From Bacteroidota bacterium (GTDB taxonomy: Bacteria > Bacteroidota > Bacteroidia > Chitinophagales > Chitinophagaceae): DNA of 64,000 bases. Of the stretch, positions 36,683-45,153 are shown piece by piece. Where the stretch lies: NCBI GenBank assembly GCA_030706685.1, contig JAUZOA010000002.1:62001-126000 (forward strand), read 5' to 3'. The position numbers were made by a program, and so were the translations under genes. The notes below the pieces were generated by a model, which worked only from the letters and a program-made list of their open reading frames with translations, had not been told where the DNA came from and searched no databases. Within the stretch, counting starts at the first letter, position 1. Every line of letters starts with the position of its first letter.

Positions 36683-36704
36683 GTTCATATACTGCAATAT
36701 GAAC
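36683..36704. repeat. Perfect 8-bp inverted repeat, operator-like
   Basis: GTTCATAT (36683-36690) and ATATGAAC (36697-36704) flank the six bases ACTGCA. It lies in the spacer between two convergent genes and is not followed by a T-run, so it resembles a protein-binding site more than a terminator. Confidence 0.45.
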
Positions 36705-36796
36705 AGATCCATACACTTTCCCGCTTGATCATTTTCATTTCAACTTTACTATTAAAAACCAGTAAAATAACCATATATCCTGAGGGGACAGGGTTT

Positions 36797-37723
36797 TTAA
36801 TAGCTCTTCTCTTCTATCGAATCAAGAATATTGACATAACTCACATACCGGTCTTCAGCTATTTTTCCTTCCATTACGGCTTCTTTTATCGCGCATCCCG
36901 GCTCATTTACATGCAGGCAATTGTTGAACTGGCAGTCATTCAGCCTTTCTCTCATCTCCGGGAAATAATGAGAAACCTCCTGTCTTTCGATATCTACCAA
37001 CCCGAATTCTCTCATCCCGGGAGTATCAATGATACTTCCGCCTCCCGGCAAATCAAACATCTCCGCAAAGGTGGTTGTATGTTGTCCTTTTCCGCTCCAC
37101 CCGCTGATATCCTGCGTCTTTAAAGCAAGATCCGGAAGTATAACATTCAATAAAGAAGATTTACCCACGCCGCTATGGCCGCTGATGAGAGTTGTTTTAC
37201 CGGCCAACTCGGCCCTTAATGATTCAATCCCGGTATTTTCTTTAGCGCTTACCAGGAAAACCTTATAGCTTGCGCCTTCATACATCGTTTTCCATTGCTC
37301 ATATTTTTCCAGTTCCTTTTTTTTGTACAAATCGGCTTTATTAAATACTATAAGCGCAGGTACATGATACATTTCCGATGCAACGAGGAACCTGTCAATA
37401 AATCCCTGGGAGGTTCTTGGCTCTTTAAGAGTAGCTACGAGAAGTGATTGATCGAGATTGGCTGCTACAATATGATGCTGGTGCTTATACCGGGGTGACT
37501 GGCGGTTGATATAGTTTCTACGGTCGAGGATTTCCGTGATAGTAGCGGTATTTTCTGTTTCATTCTCAACTTCAATTTCTACGTCATCCCCCACCGCTAC
37601 CGGGTTGGTACTGGTGATCTCATCGATCTTAAAAACACCTTTCATACGGGCATTGTGCCATTTGCCCGATTCATCTTTTACCGTGTACCAGCTGCCGGTT
37701 GATTTATAAACAATTGCTTTCAT
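36797..37723 (-). CDS. rsgA: Ribosome small-subunit maturation GTPase RsgA
   Basis: Circularly permuted GTPase that checks late 30S subunit assembly. 308 residues: N-terminal OB fold (about 1-65), then GTPase motifs in permuted order, NKAD (G4) near 130, SGHSGVGKSSLLN (G1) near 180 and DTPGMREFGL (G3), and a C-terminal zinc knuckle with CQFNNCLHVNEPGC (Cys and His ligands). All key residues are present. It starts 21 bases downstream of batA on the same strand, so it may be the last gene of the moxR-bat transcript, an unusual neighbour for that cluster. Confidence 0.96.
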   Translation of the reverse strand: MKAIVYKSTGSWYTVKDESGKWHNARMKGVFKIDEITSTNPVAVGDDVEIEVENETENTATITEILDRRNYINRQSPRYKHQHHIVAANLDQSLLVATLKEPRTSQGFIDRFLVASEMYHVPALIVFNKADLYKKKELEKYEQWKTMYEGASYKVFLVSAKENTGIESLRAELAGKTTLISGHSGVGKSSLLNVILPDLALKTQDISGWSGKGQHTTTFAEMFDLPGGGSIIDTPGMREFGLVDIERQEVSHYFPEMRERLNDCQFNNCLHVNEPGCAIKEAVMEGKIAEDRYVSYVNILDSIEEKSY

Positions 37724-37744
37724 GAAGATGAGCGTGAATTAGTG

Positions 37745-38761
37745 TCAGGGAAACCTTTTAAGAATTGTATAGCGTAATATCATCTCTATGAAAAGAAATC
37801 CTAAAGCGGCTAACAGAAACGGAAGAAATCTTTCCTCGTACCGCTTATAAGATGTGATTTCCATTTTTGACTTTTCCAGTTTATTAATTTGATTATAAAT
37901 CCCTTCAAGTCCTTGCTTATCCCGGGCTCTGAAATATTTACCACCCGTCTCATCTGCAATTTTTCTTAGCAAGTCTTCATCCAAAAAATCACTGGCAGGA
38001 TTCTTTGCTCCTTTTGGCTGACTGGTTATTTCCACAATACTGGAAGGACCAGCTCCCATGCCGATAGTATATACTTTTACACCCTTGGCTTTGGCAATTT
38101 CCAATGCTGTCAGGGGATCAATTAGCCTTGTTTCCGGCGCTTCCTCATTACCATCAGTCAATAAAATAATCACTTTGCTTTTGGCCTGGCTCTGCGACAG
38201 ACGGTCTACAGCAGTAGCTAATCCTTCCCCTATGCAGGTTCCATCGACCAGATAGCGGCGGCTTTCCAGGGTCCGTATCTGTGTTATCAATGTACTTTGA
38301 TCCGTCGTGATCGGGCATTGTGTAAAGCTTTCACCTGAAAATATTACTAACCCAATCCTGTCAACAGGACGGTTACGTATAAATTCTTCAGCCATTTCCT
38401 TTGATACTTCTAATCGGGAAGGCAAGATATCCCTTGAGCCCATACTACCACTTACATCCATACATAAAACGATATCTATCCCTTCACCTGCTGTTTGTTC
38501 CTTGTCATTTCTTTTTTGTGGCCTGGCCAATGCCACTATAAGACAGCTAATAGCCAATAGTCTTAAAATGAATGGTAGTTGGCGCAACCAGTTTTTGGCG
38601 GTAGAAACAGTAAAAGCATGTGAGCTGGATACTTTAATAGTTGCCTGCTTTCCGTTGTATTTCTTTATATACCACCAGGCAAGAAGTGGCACCAGCACAA
38701 ACAGGGGAAACACCAGCGGCTGGGCAAAATCAATTTCTTTTAACCAATCGTACAACATCAT
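37745..38761 (-). CDS. batA: BatA-like von Willebrand A membrane protein
   Basis: 338 residues. N-terminal membrane helix (about 16-32) and a second near 60-78, a VWA domain with the metal-ion site DVSGSMGS near 99 and downstream Thr/Asp residues (TDGNEEAP), and a C-terminal membrane helix near 313-333. The domain faces the periplasm. Bat proteins belong to MoxR-VWA chaperone-like modules tied to aerotolerance and envelope maturation in Bacteroides. The start overlaps the stop of the preceding gene by 4 bases, showing translational coupling. No batB/C/E follow. Confidence 0.93.
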   Translation of the reverse strand: MMLYDWLKEIDFAQPLVFPLFVLVPLLAWWYIKKYNGKQATIKVSSSHAFTVSTAKNWLRQLPFILRLLAISCLIVALARPQKRNDKEQTAGEGIDIVLCMDVSGSMGSRDILPSRLEVSKEMAEEFIRNRPVDRIGLVIFSGESFTQCPITTDQSTLITQIRTLESRRYLVDGTCIGEGLATAVDRLSQSQAKSKVIILLTDGNEEAPETRLIDPLTALEIAKAKGVKVYTIGMGAGPSSIVEITSQPKGAKNPASDFLDEDLLRKIADETGGKYFRARDKQGLEGIYNQINKLEKSKMEITSYKRYEERFLPFLLAALGFLFIEMILRYTILKRFP

Positions 38762-39645
38762 TTTATTTGTTCTATCTCGCCGATAGTTTGTTTAATGGTC
38801 TCAAATGTATTCCTGTCGTCTTCGCTTCCGGGTATGTATTTGGCAAATTTTACAAAATCACTCAATCTTAATGCCTGCGAAAGTCTTTCAAATTGCTCTT
38901 TGGCTAAGGGAATTCCTCTCAACTGCACTACGAGGTCGTCAGTAGTTTTTTGCAAGGAATGAATCCCTTTTTTCTCCCGCACATAAATCCTGAAAATATC
39001 AACCAATCGTGAATAATATTGCTTGGGATCCAACTCGTCCTGTTGCAACTTCCCTAATTGTTTCATGGCCTCTTCAAACGGATCCGCTACAATTACAGGC
39101 GCCAATACAACAGGTTTTTTCTTTCTCAATAAATAGATAAGAAAAAGGATTATCAATAAAACTCCGCCACCTGCAGCATACCATAACCACCACTTTTTCT
39201 TTTCCGGTTCTGGCTTTACTTCAATAATATCTTTTATATCGTGGTAATCCTGTGCCGGATCAAACTGGGAAAAAGCGACATCCACCGGTATGGTATCGGT
39301 GGTTAAATTTTCGCTAAGGGGAAGGGAAGGGATCACCCAATGCCCCGAATCAAAACTGGTAATGGTGATTATTTGTCTTAGTACGGTACCGTTACTGGTA
39401 TTGGTAGTGTCGATTTTCGGCCTGTTTAAAATTTCAAAATGTGGTAATGTGTCAAGAATAAAAAAATGGATCAGTTCATTTTCGGGGATATTTGCTTCCA
39501 GTGTTAAATGAATCTGTTCACCAATAAGGATGTTGTTCCGGTCAATCGTAGCTTTGACCGTTGTTTTGCCTTGCGCAGTAACAGAAGTCGCCGCAAACAG
39601 CAGGAGTAGAAAACAAGTGGCCTTATAAAAGTCATTTCTGGTCAT
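38758..39645 (-). CDS. BatD/DUF4381-like membrane-anchored protein
   Basis: 295 residues: signal peptide (cleaved near VTA-Q24), an extracytoplasmic Ig-like domain that resembles BatD (ATIDRNNILIGEQIHLTLEA), one membrane helix at about 160-178 (WLWYAAGGGVLLIILFLIYLL region), and a cytoplasmic helical tail like DUF4381 (YYSRLVDIFRIYVREKKG). It fuses BatD-like and DUF4381-like parts in a short protein; full BatD is about twice this length. It overlaps batA by 4 bases and follows the DUF58 gene by 13, so it is in the same operon. Confidence 0.75.
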   Translation of the reverse strand: MTRNDFYKATCFLLLLFAATSVTAQGKTTVKATIDRNNILIGEQIHLTLEANIPENELIHFFILDTLPHFEILNRPKIDTTNTSNGTVLRQIITITSFDSGHWVIPSLPLSENLTTDTIPVDVAFSQFDPAQDYHDIKDIIEVKPEPEKKKWWLWYAAGGGVLLIILFLIYLLRKKKPVVLAPVIVADPFEEAMKQLGKLQQDELDPKQYYSRLVDIFRIYVREKKGIHSLQKTTDDLVVQLRGIPLAKEQFERLSQALRLSDFVKFAKYIPGSEDDRNTFETIKQTIGEIEQIK

Positions 39646-39658
39646 TCAGTCAAAGTAG

Positions 39659-40531
39659 TCAGCGATTCCGGCTGATAAAGAATTTCTGCAGCACTTTTAC
39701 ATAATCTTCGTCTGTGCGGATATGAAGCAGTTCACTGGCTGCTTTTTTAAATGTTTGTGTACTATAATCTGTGACCCGGAAAAACTCCTGCTGGTATTGC
39801 TGCCGGACAAACGCATTACTACTGTCAACCCATTTGGTTTCTCCTGACTCGGCATCCTGCACCTGCAGGATGCCTGCATCTGGTAATAGCATGTCCATCT
39901 TATCATACAATTTTATGCCTATTATATCATGTTTTTTTGACGCAACCCGTAACGCCTGTTCATAATTGGCATCCAGGAAATCGCTTAATATAAAGGCAAT
40001 GCTTTTTTGCCTCGTAGAGTTATTAAAAAACCGAAGCGCCGTACTCACCTGTGTTCCCCGGCTCTTAGGTTCTTTACTCAATAATTCACGAACGATATAT
40101 AAAGCATGCTGTCTGCCCTTTTTGGGGGGAATATAAGCTTCTACTTTATCGCTGTAAAAGATCACCCCGATTTTATCGGCGTTATTTACAGCGGAAAAAC
40201 TCAATACCGCCGCGATCTCCGTGACGATATCTCTTTTTGTCGAATTTACCGTCCCAAACAATGAGCTGTTACTGATATCCACCAGCAGCATTACAGTCAG
40301 TTCTCTTTCTTCTTCAAAGACCTTACTGAAGGGGTGACCAAACCTTGCCGATACGTTCCAGTCAATAAAACGAATATCATCACCCGCGGCATATTCTCTC
40401 ACTTCTTTGAATGACATTCCCTTTCCCTTAAAAGCACTGTGATACTCCCCGGTAAACAAGTCGCTGGTGAGCTTTTTGCTTTTGATCTCGAGTATCCGGA
40501 CCTTTTTTAATATTTCCGATGTAGTTAACAT
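39659..40531 (-). CDS. DUF58 protein (VWA-like), partner of MoxR
   Basis: 290 residues from the ATG at 40531 (MLTTSEILKKVRILEIKS). DUF58 core seen: FKGKGMSFKEVREYAAGDD, then RFIDWNVSARFG, then VWA-like LLVDISNSSLFG with a DxSxS metal site. No membrane segment, so cytoplasmic. DUF58 proteins are regularly encoded next to MoxR ATPases and are presumed substrates or adaptors. The MoxR gene ends 39 bases upstream; the BatD-like gene follows. Confidence 0.92.
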   Translation of the reverse strand: MLTTSEILKKVRILEIKSKKLTSDLFTGEYHSAFKGKGMSFKEVREYAAGDDIRFIDWNVSARFGHPFSKVFEEERELTVMLLVDISNSSLFGTVNSTKRDIVTEIAAVLSFSAVNNADKIGVIFYSDKVEAYIPPKKGRQHALYIVRELLSKEPKSRGTQVSTALRFFNNSTRQKSIAFILSDFLDANYEQALRVASKKHDIIGIKLYDKMDMLLPDAGILQVQDAESGETKWVDSSNAFVRQQYQQEFFRVTDYSTQTFKKAASELLHIRTDEDYVKVLQKFFISRNR

Positions 40532-40570
40532 TTTCAATTACCAGTTACTGGTTACCGGCAACCATTTTTC

Positions 40571-41572
40571 TTACGGCACATTTATTTGTTTCAGCACTTC
40601 TTCGATCACCCCTTCTACATTGATGCTTTCCGCTTCCGCTTCATACGTCAACCCGATACGATGCCTCAACACATCATTACAAATGCTTCTCACATCTTCG
40701 GGGATCACAAATCCTCTTTTATTTAAAAATGCCTGCGATTTAGCAGCCAATGCCAGGTTGATGCTTCCTCTCGGAGACGCGCCATAAGAGATGAGCGGCT
40801 TCAGTTTTTCGAGTTTGTATTTTTCCGGGTTTCTTGTAGCAAAAACTATATCTAAAATGTATTGCTCAATTTTTTCATCCATATATATCTGTCTCACCAG
40901 TTCTCTTGCATTCGCAACTTCCTGTACAGAAACGACCTGCCTGACCTGGCCAAAATTCATCCCCTGTACATTTTGCCGGATGATCATCTGCTCTTCGTGC
41001 ATTTTGGGGTACCCCACCACTACTTTCATGATAAAACGATCCACCTGTGCCTCCGGCAATGGATAGGTGCCTTCCTGTTCCAACGGATTTTGCGTAGCTA
41101 ATACCAAAAAAGGTTCGTCCAATTTATAGGTTGTATCGCCGATCGTTACCTGCCGTTCCTGCATGGCTTCCAGGAGAGCCGATTGCACTTTGGCCGGCGC
41201 CCGGTTTATTTCATCTGCCAGAATAAAATTGGCGAAGATGGGCCCTTTTCGAACTACGAATTCATTTTTCTGCTGGTTGTAGATCATTGTACCGATCACA
41301 TCGGCCGGGAGCAGGTCCGGGGTAAATTGAATACGGCTGAACTTTGCATGAATGGCCTGTGAAAGAGATTTAATGGTCAGTGTCTTTGCCAGCCCGGGAA
41401 CGCCTTCCAGTAATACGTGGCCATTACTCAGCAGGCCAATGAGCAGGCGGTCCAGCATGTGGATCTGCCCTACAATAACATGGGCTACTTCCTCTCTCAG
41501 CTTGTCTATAAACTGGCCGGCGTGGCTGATCCTGTCATTTAGTTGTCGAATATCTTCGGCGGTTTTTAGCAT
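40571..41572 (-). CDS. MoxR family AAA+ ATPase
   Basis: 333 residues. Walker A EGVPGLAKT near residue 56, Walker B and sensor region ILADEINRAPAKVQSALLEA, sensor 1 ATQNPLEQEGTYPLPEAQ and the C-terminal lid domain (SYGASPRGSINLALAAK) are all visible. MoxR ATPases act as chaperone-like remodellers with VWA partner proteins. First gene of the moxR-DUF58-BatD-like-batA(-rsgA) unit. A TATTTTGC sequence, close to the -7 consensus, lies just upstream. Target unknown. Confidence 0.94.
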   Translation of the reverse strand: MLKTAEDIRQLNDRISHAGQFIDKLREEVAHVIVGQIHMLDRLLIGLLSNGHVLLEGVPGLAKTLTIKSLSQAIHAKFSRIQFTPDLLPADVIGTMIYNQQKNEFVVRKGPIFANFILADEINRAPAKVQSALLEAMQERQVTIGDTTYKLDEPFLVLATQNPLEQEGTYPLPEAQVDRFIMKVVVGYPKMHEEQMIIRQNVQGMNFGQVRQVVSVQEVANARELVRQIYMDEKIEQYILDIVFATRNPEKYKLEKLKPLISYGASPRGSINLALAAKSQAFLNKRGFVIPEDVRSICNDVLRHRIGLTYEAEAESINVEGVIEEVLKQINVP

Positions 41573-41726
41573 GGGATTGATTTATATGTCGCAAAATACG
41601 AACTAAGCTGTTAGCAAAATATTTGCCGATATGTCAATTGGCCAAAAATACTAAGGCAAACCGGGTATTTCTACCCTATTATTGCTGGCAAAGATTCTTT
41701 ATTTTTAACGCTATAATCCATATAAT

Positions 41727-42179
41727 ATGCGAAAACAACTACTCCTGGCCCCTGCTTTCCTTGTTATTGCTTTTGCAGTCGTAACCGGCTGTGGAAAGGA
41801 TAAAACCTCCGCACCGGCAAAAACGAAAACGGATTTGTTATGCCAATCCTCCTGGAAATTTGACCACGCAACCGCCGGCGGTGTAGACATATCATCCTCG
41901 ATAAACGCATGCTTAAAAGATAATATCGCTACCTTCTCCTCCAACAAAAATGTTGTCCTCGATGAAGGTACCAATGTTTGCTCCACGTCCTATGCAGGAA
42001 CTTATACCTGGGACCTTCAAAGCAGCGAAACGATACTACATATTTCCGGGATTATATTTCCCGGCGGTTCCAATGATTTTACACTTGTTTCTTTGACGGA
42101 AACCAATTTAGTGGTATCCCAGGTTATGACCATTTCACCCTTTCCGCCAACGACCGTAGAAGTAACCTTTAAGCATTAA
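41727..42179 (+). CDS. Small lipoprotein, lipocalin-like
   Basis: 150 residues. Signal peptide with lipobox VTGC (Cys22). The mature part has the layout of the small lipocalin-like lipoproteins of Bacteroidota: LLCQSSWKFDHATAGG at the start, a middle NIATFSSNKNVVLDEG strand, AGTYTWDLQSSETILHI, and a C-terminal NLVVSQVM strand. Ligand unknown. It is followed after 2 bases by the convergent nadE gene. Confidence 0.72.
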   Translation: MRKQLLLAPAFLVIAFAVVTGCGKDKTSAPAKTKTDLLCQSSWKFDHATAGGVDISSSINACLKDNIATFSSNKNVVLDEGTNVCSTSYAGTYTWDLQSSETILHISGIIFPGGSNDFTLVSLTETNLVVSQVMTISPFPPTTVEVTFKH

Positions 42180-42181
42180 GA

Positions 42182-43897
42182 TCAGGAGAGATATTTCCCC
42201 ACGATAGGAACTCTTCTTCCCACGCCAAATGCCTTGCAACTGACTCTTATAATGGGACAGAATTGATTCCTTTTATATTCATTTGTATTTACCAGTTTTA
42301 ATATCCGCTCCGTGAGAGCTGCATCATATCCTTTGGTGATGATCTCATGCGGACCCTGCCTCAATTCGATATACTGGTATAATATCCTGTCCAGGATTTC
42401 ATATTCAGGCAGGCTGTCACTGTCTTTCTGGCCGGGTCTTAATTCTGCGGAAGGCGCTTTGGTTATAATATTGGAAGGTATAACCTGCCTGGTTCCGCTT
42501 TTTTTATTGATGAAATGCGCTAACGCATAGACCTGCATTTTATATACGTCTCCCAACACACTAAGTCCGCCTGCCATATCCCCATATAAGGTTCCATACC
42601 CGGTAGCTAATTCGCTTTTATTGGATGTATTCAATAATATATACCCGAATTTATTAGCAATCGCCATCAGCAAATTTCCCCTTGTCCGGCTTTGGATGTT
42701 TTCTTCCGCGATCCCGAAGGGAAGGTCATTGAAGACAGGTTTAAGCGCAGTAAGAAAACTGTCATAAATATTTTGTATCGGGATGATATCGTAAGAGTTT
42801 CCAAGATTCTTACTTAGTTGTTCTGCATCGGTTACAGAATGCGAAGAAGAATATTGTGATGGCATTAATATCGCTCTCACGTTTTCCCTGCCAAGAGCTT
42901 CTACTGCCAGTGCCTGTGTTACAGCACTGTCAATACCACCTGAAGAACCAAGTATGGCTTTATTGAAACCCATTTTCCTGAAATAATCTCTTATTCCAAG
43001 GATAATGGCCTGATAGATTTCCTCAATATTTTTTTCCTCCGCCAGGTACTGAATGGTATCCTCACCCTGTCCTACTTCAAAGGCCGAATAATAATAAGCC
43101 CCGCCGGGGGGGGCTTTTGAAGACCCGGATCTTTGCGAAAGTTTTTCAAGATCAAACAGCGCATAATCTTCTTCAAAATATTTCATCTCTTTTACCTTAT
43201 TGCCATTGATATCATAAACGAGGCTCCCCCCGTCAAAAACGATCTCTGTTTGTGAGCCTACTGTATTGCAATAGAGCATCGGGAGTTTATATTTGAGCGT
43301 ATGCGCCTTTATAATACTGTTTCTCACAATATCCTGCGCATAATTATAAGGAGAAGCTGATAAGTTGATCATTACATCCGGCGCGAAAGGCATCAGTTTT
43401 TCCATCGGGGTGATACGGTACAACGGGTTATCACCCATATTCCAGATATCTTCACAGATCGTTACCGCCAATTTTTTCCCCCTGAACTCCATTATTTTCC
43501 AATCATAGGCCGGCTCGAAATAACGATACTCATCAAACACATCATAATTCGGCAGAAGTGTTTTATGTATCTCGGATTTTATTTCCTTTTCGTATAAAAG
43601 GAAAACGGCATTGAAAAGACGCTTGCCTTCTTTTTGAGTATTTCGTGAAGGACTGCCAATAAGCACACCGATCGTATCAGCATGTTGCCGGATACGATTA
43701 ATTGACTCATAACATTTATTGATAAAATCATTGAACTCAAGAAAATCACGGGGCGGGTAGCCGCATACACATAATTCAGAAAAGACTACGAGATCGGCGC
43801 CTTCCTTTTTTGCCCGGACGATGCCTTCAATGATCTTTTGTGTATTATCTTCGAAATTCCCGATATGATAATTCTGCTGCGCCAGTACGATCTTCAT
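42182..43897 (-). CDS. nadE: Glutamine-dependent NAD+ synthase
   Basis: Converts deamido-NAD to NAD using ATP and glutamine (last step of NAD synthesis). 571 residues: N-terminal nitrilase-like glutaminase domain (Glu in FSELCVCGYPPRD, Lys in HKTLLPNYDVFDEYRYF, Cys in VTICEDIWN) and a C-terminal synthetase domain with the PP-loop SGGIDSAV and NKSELATGYGTLYGDMAGG. Both halves are complete. It is divergent from gldB. A TAAATTTG box lies only four bases before the ATG. nadC is about 5 kb downstream in this window. Confidence 0.96.
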   Translation of the reverse strand: MKIVLAQQNYHIGNFEDNTQKIIEGIVRAKKEGADLVVFSELCVCGYPPRDFLEFNDFINKCYESINRIRQHADTIGVLIGSPSRNTQKEGKRLFNAVFLLYEKEIKSEIHKTLLPNYDVFDEYRYFEPAYDWKIMEFRGKKLAVTICEDIWNMGDNPLYRITPMEKLMPFAPDVMINLSASPYNYAQDIVRNSIIKAHTLKYKLPMLYCNTVGSQTEIVFDGGSLVYDINGNKVKEMKYFEEDYALFDLEKLSQRSGSSKAPPGGAYYYSAFEVGQGEDTIQYLAEEKNIEEIYQAIILGIRDYFRKMGFNKAILGSSGGIDSAVTQALAVEALGRENVRAILMPSQYSSSHSVTDAEQLSKNLGNSYDIIPIQNIYDSFLTALKPVFNDLPFGIAEENIQSRTRGNLLMAIANKFGYILLNTSNKSELATGYGTLYGDMAGGLSVLGDVYKMQVYALAHFINKKSGTRQVIPSNIITKAPSAELRPGQKDSDSLPEYEILDRILYQYIELRQGPHEIITKGYDAALTERILKLVNTNEYKRNQFCPIIRVSCKAFGVGRRVPIVGKYLS

Positions 43898-43901
43898 AAC
43901 G

Positions 43902-43909
43902 CAAATTTA
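43902..43909 (-). promoter_or_regulatory. Putative -7 box of nadE
   Basis: TAAATTTG on the minus strand matches TAnnTTTG. Only four bases separate it from the ATG, so the transcript would be almost leaderless. No -33 element is evident. Confidence 0.4.
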
Positions 43910-44057
43910 CTATACATACCCGAGAATTCTTTACCCCCCACGCGGCACGCTAAATGCAACAAATGGGGTTAAAACCCCGGTTCCTAATTCCTAAATCCAA
44001 ATCTCTCCTCTATCTTCGCGGGCAACATTTTTTAACCCGGTTCGTTTATTCATAGCT

Positions 44058-45095
44058 ATGAAAAAACTTGTTGCCCCATTGTTCGCCATCCTTTTGCTGG
44101 TCTCCTGTAAGAATAAAAAAAATATCCCGGATGTATCAGGGATAAAAGCCAGTCTCACCATACAAAGGTTTGATGAGGATTTTTTCTCCCTGGATACTAC
44201 GGATATCGAGAATGGATTATCCACCCTGCAGGCAAAATATCCTGATTTCCTGCCTCTTTTTTTCCAGAATATTATCGGCGTTTCTGATAAAAATGGGATA
44301 AAGACCTATTACCGCCTGTACAAGCCTGTATTCGATTCATCGCAAAAATTGTATAAAGATTTTAATCCCGTAAAAAAACAAATTGAGCAGGCTTTACGGT
44401 ATGTAAAATATTATTTTCCTGCTTATAAACTACCGGCATCCATTAAAACGGTCGTCGGCCCCATGAATTCCATGCAGGATTTCGCCATGATGGGTAACGG
44501 CGATTATGTTCCCGATTTCCTTGGAACCGATTTTATAGGGATCAGCCTTCAGTTTTACCTGGGAAAAGATTTTTCCTTATACAATACAGAATATTTCATT
44601 AACAATGTGGCTCCCTTGTACAGGAGCCGCCGCTTTAGTAAAGAATATATTATCGGTGATGTAATGAAATTGATCACCGAAGACATTTTCCCGGATAAAA
44701 GCAAAGGCAAGCCGCTTATCGAACAAATGATCGAAAAAGGAAAACAATGGTGGATGATGGATAAATTCCTGCCAGAAATTCCCGACTCAATCAAAACCGG
44801 TTATACTAAGCAGCAACTGGACTGGTGTAATGAGAATGAAGGGTTAATATGGAGCTGGATCCAAAAACATGAAGATGTCAACTCTATCAACCCGGTTACT
44901 ATACAAACTTATATTGGTGAAGGACCCTTTACACAAGGCTTTTCGCAGGAGCTCTCCCCGGGCAATCTGGGGCAATGGATCGGGTGGCAGATCGTAAAAA
45001 AATTTGTTAATAATAACCCGGGCATGAAACCAGAAGAAATAATGCAAACCTCGCCCAGAAAGATATTAGAAGAAGCTAAATATAAGCCGAAATAG
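44058..45095 (+). CDS. gldB: Gliding motility lipoprotein GldB
   Basis: 345 residues with signal peptide and lipobox LLVSC (Cys17), then the GldB domain: KASLTIQRFDEDFFSLDTT, FLPLFFQNIIG, FLGTDFIGISLQFYLG and WMMDKFLPEIPDSIKTGYT. GldB is a lipoprotein needed for gliding in flavobacteria, and homologues occur widely in Bacteroidota without gliding. No gldC follows, whereas flavobacteria usually place the two together. Divergent from nadE; a near -7 sequence TATCTTCG lies at 44011. Confidence 0.9.
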   Translation: MKKLVAPLFAILLLVSCKNKKNIPDVSGIKASLTIQRFDEDFFSLDTTDIENGLSTLQAKYPDFLPLFFQNIIGVSDKNGIKTYYRLYKPVFDSSQKLYKDFNPVKKQIEQALRYVKYYFPAYKLPASIKTVVGPMNSMQDFAMMGNGDYVPDFLGTDFIGISLQFYLGKDFSLYNTEYFINNVAPLYRSRRFSKEYIIGDVMKLITEDIFPDKSKGKPLIEQMIEKGKQWWMMDKFLPEIPDSIKTGYTKQQLDWCNENEGLIWSWIQKHEDVNSINPVTIQTYIGEGPFTQGFSQELSPGNLGQWIGWQIVKKFVNNNPGMKPEEIMQTSPRKILEEAKYKPK

Positions 45096-45153
45096 GGTTA
45101 TTTTGCTTACATTGCATGGTTGTCCTGGTTACTTATCCCGGTCAATCCATTTT

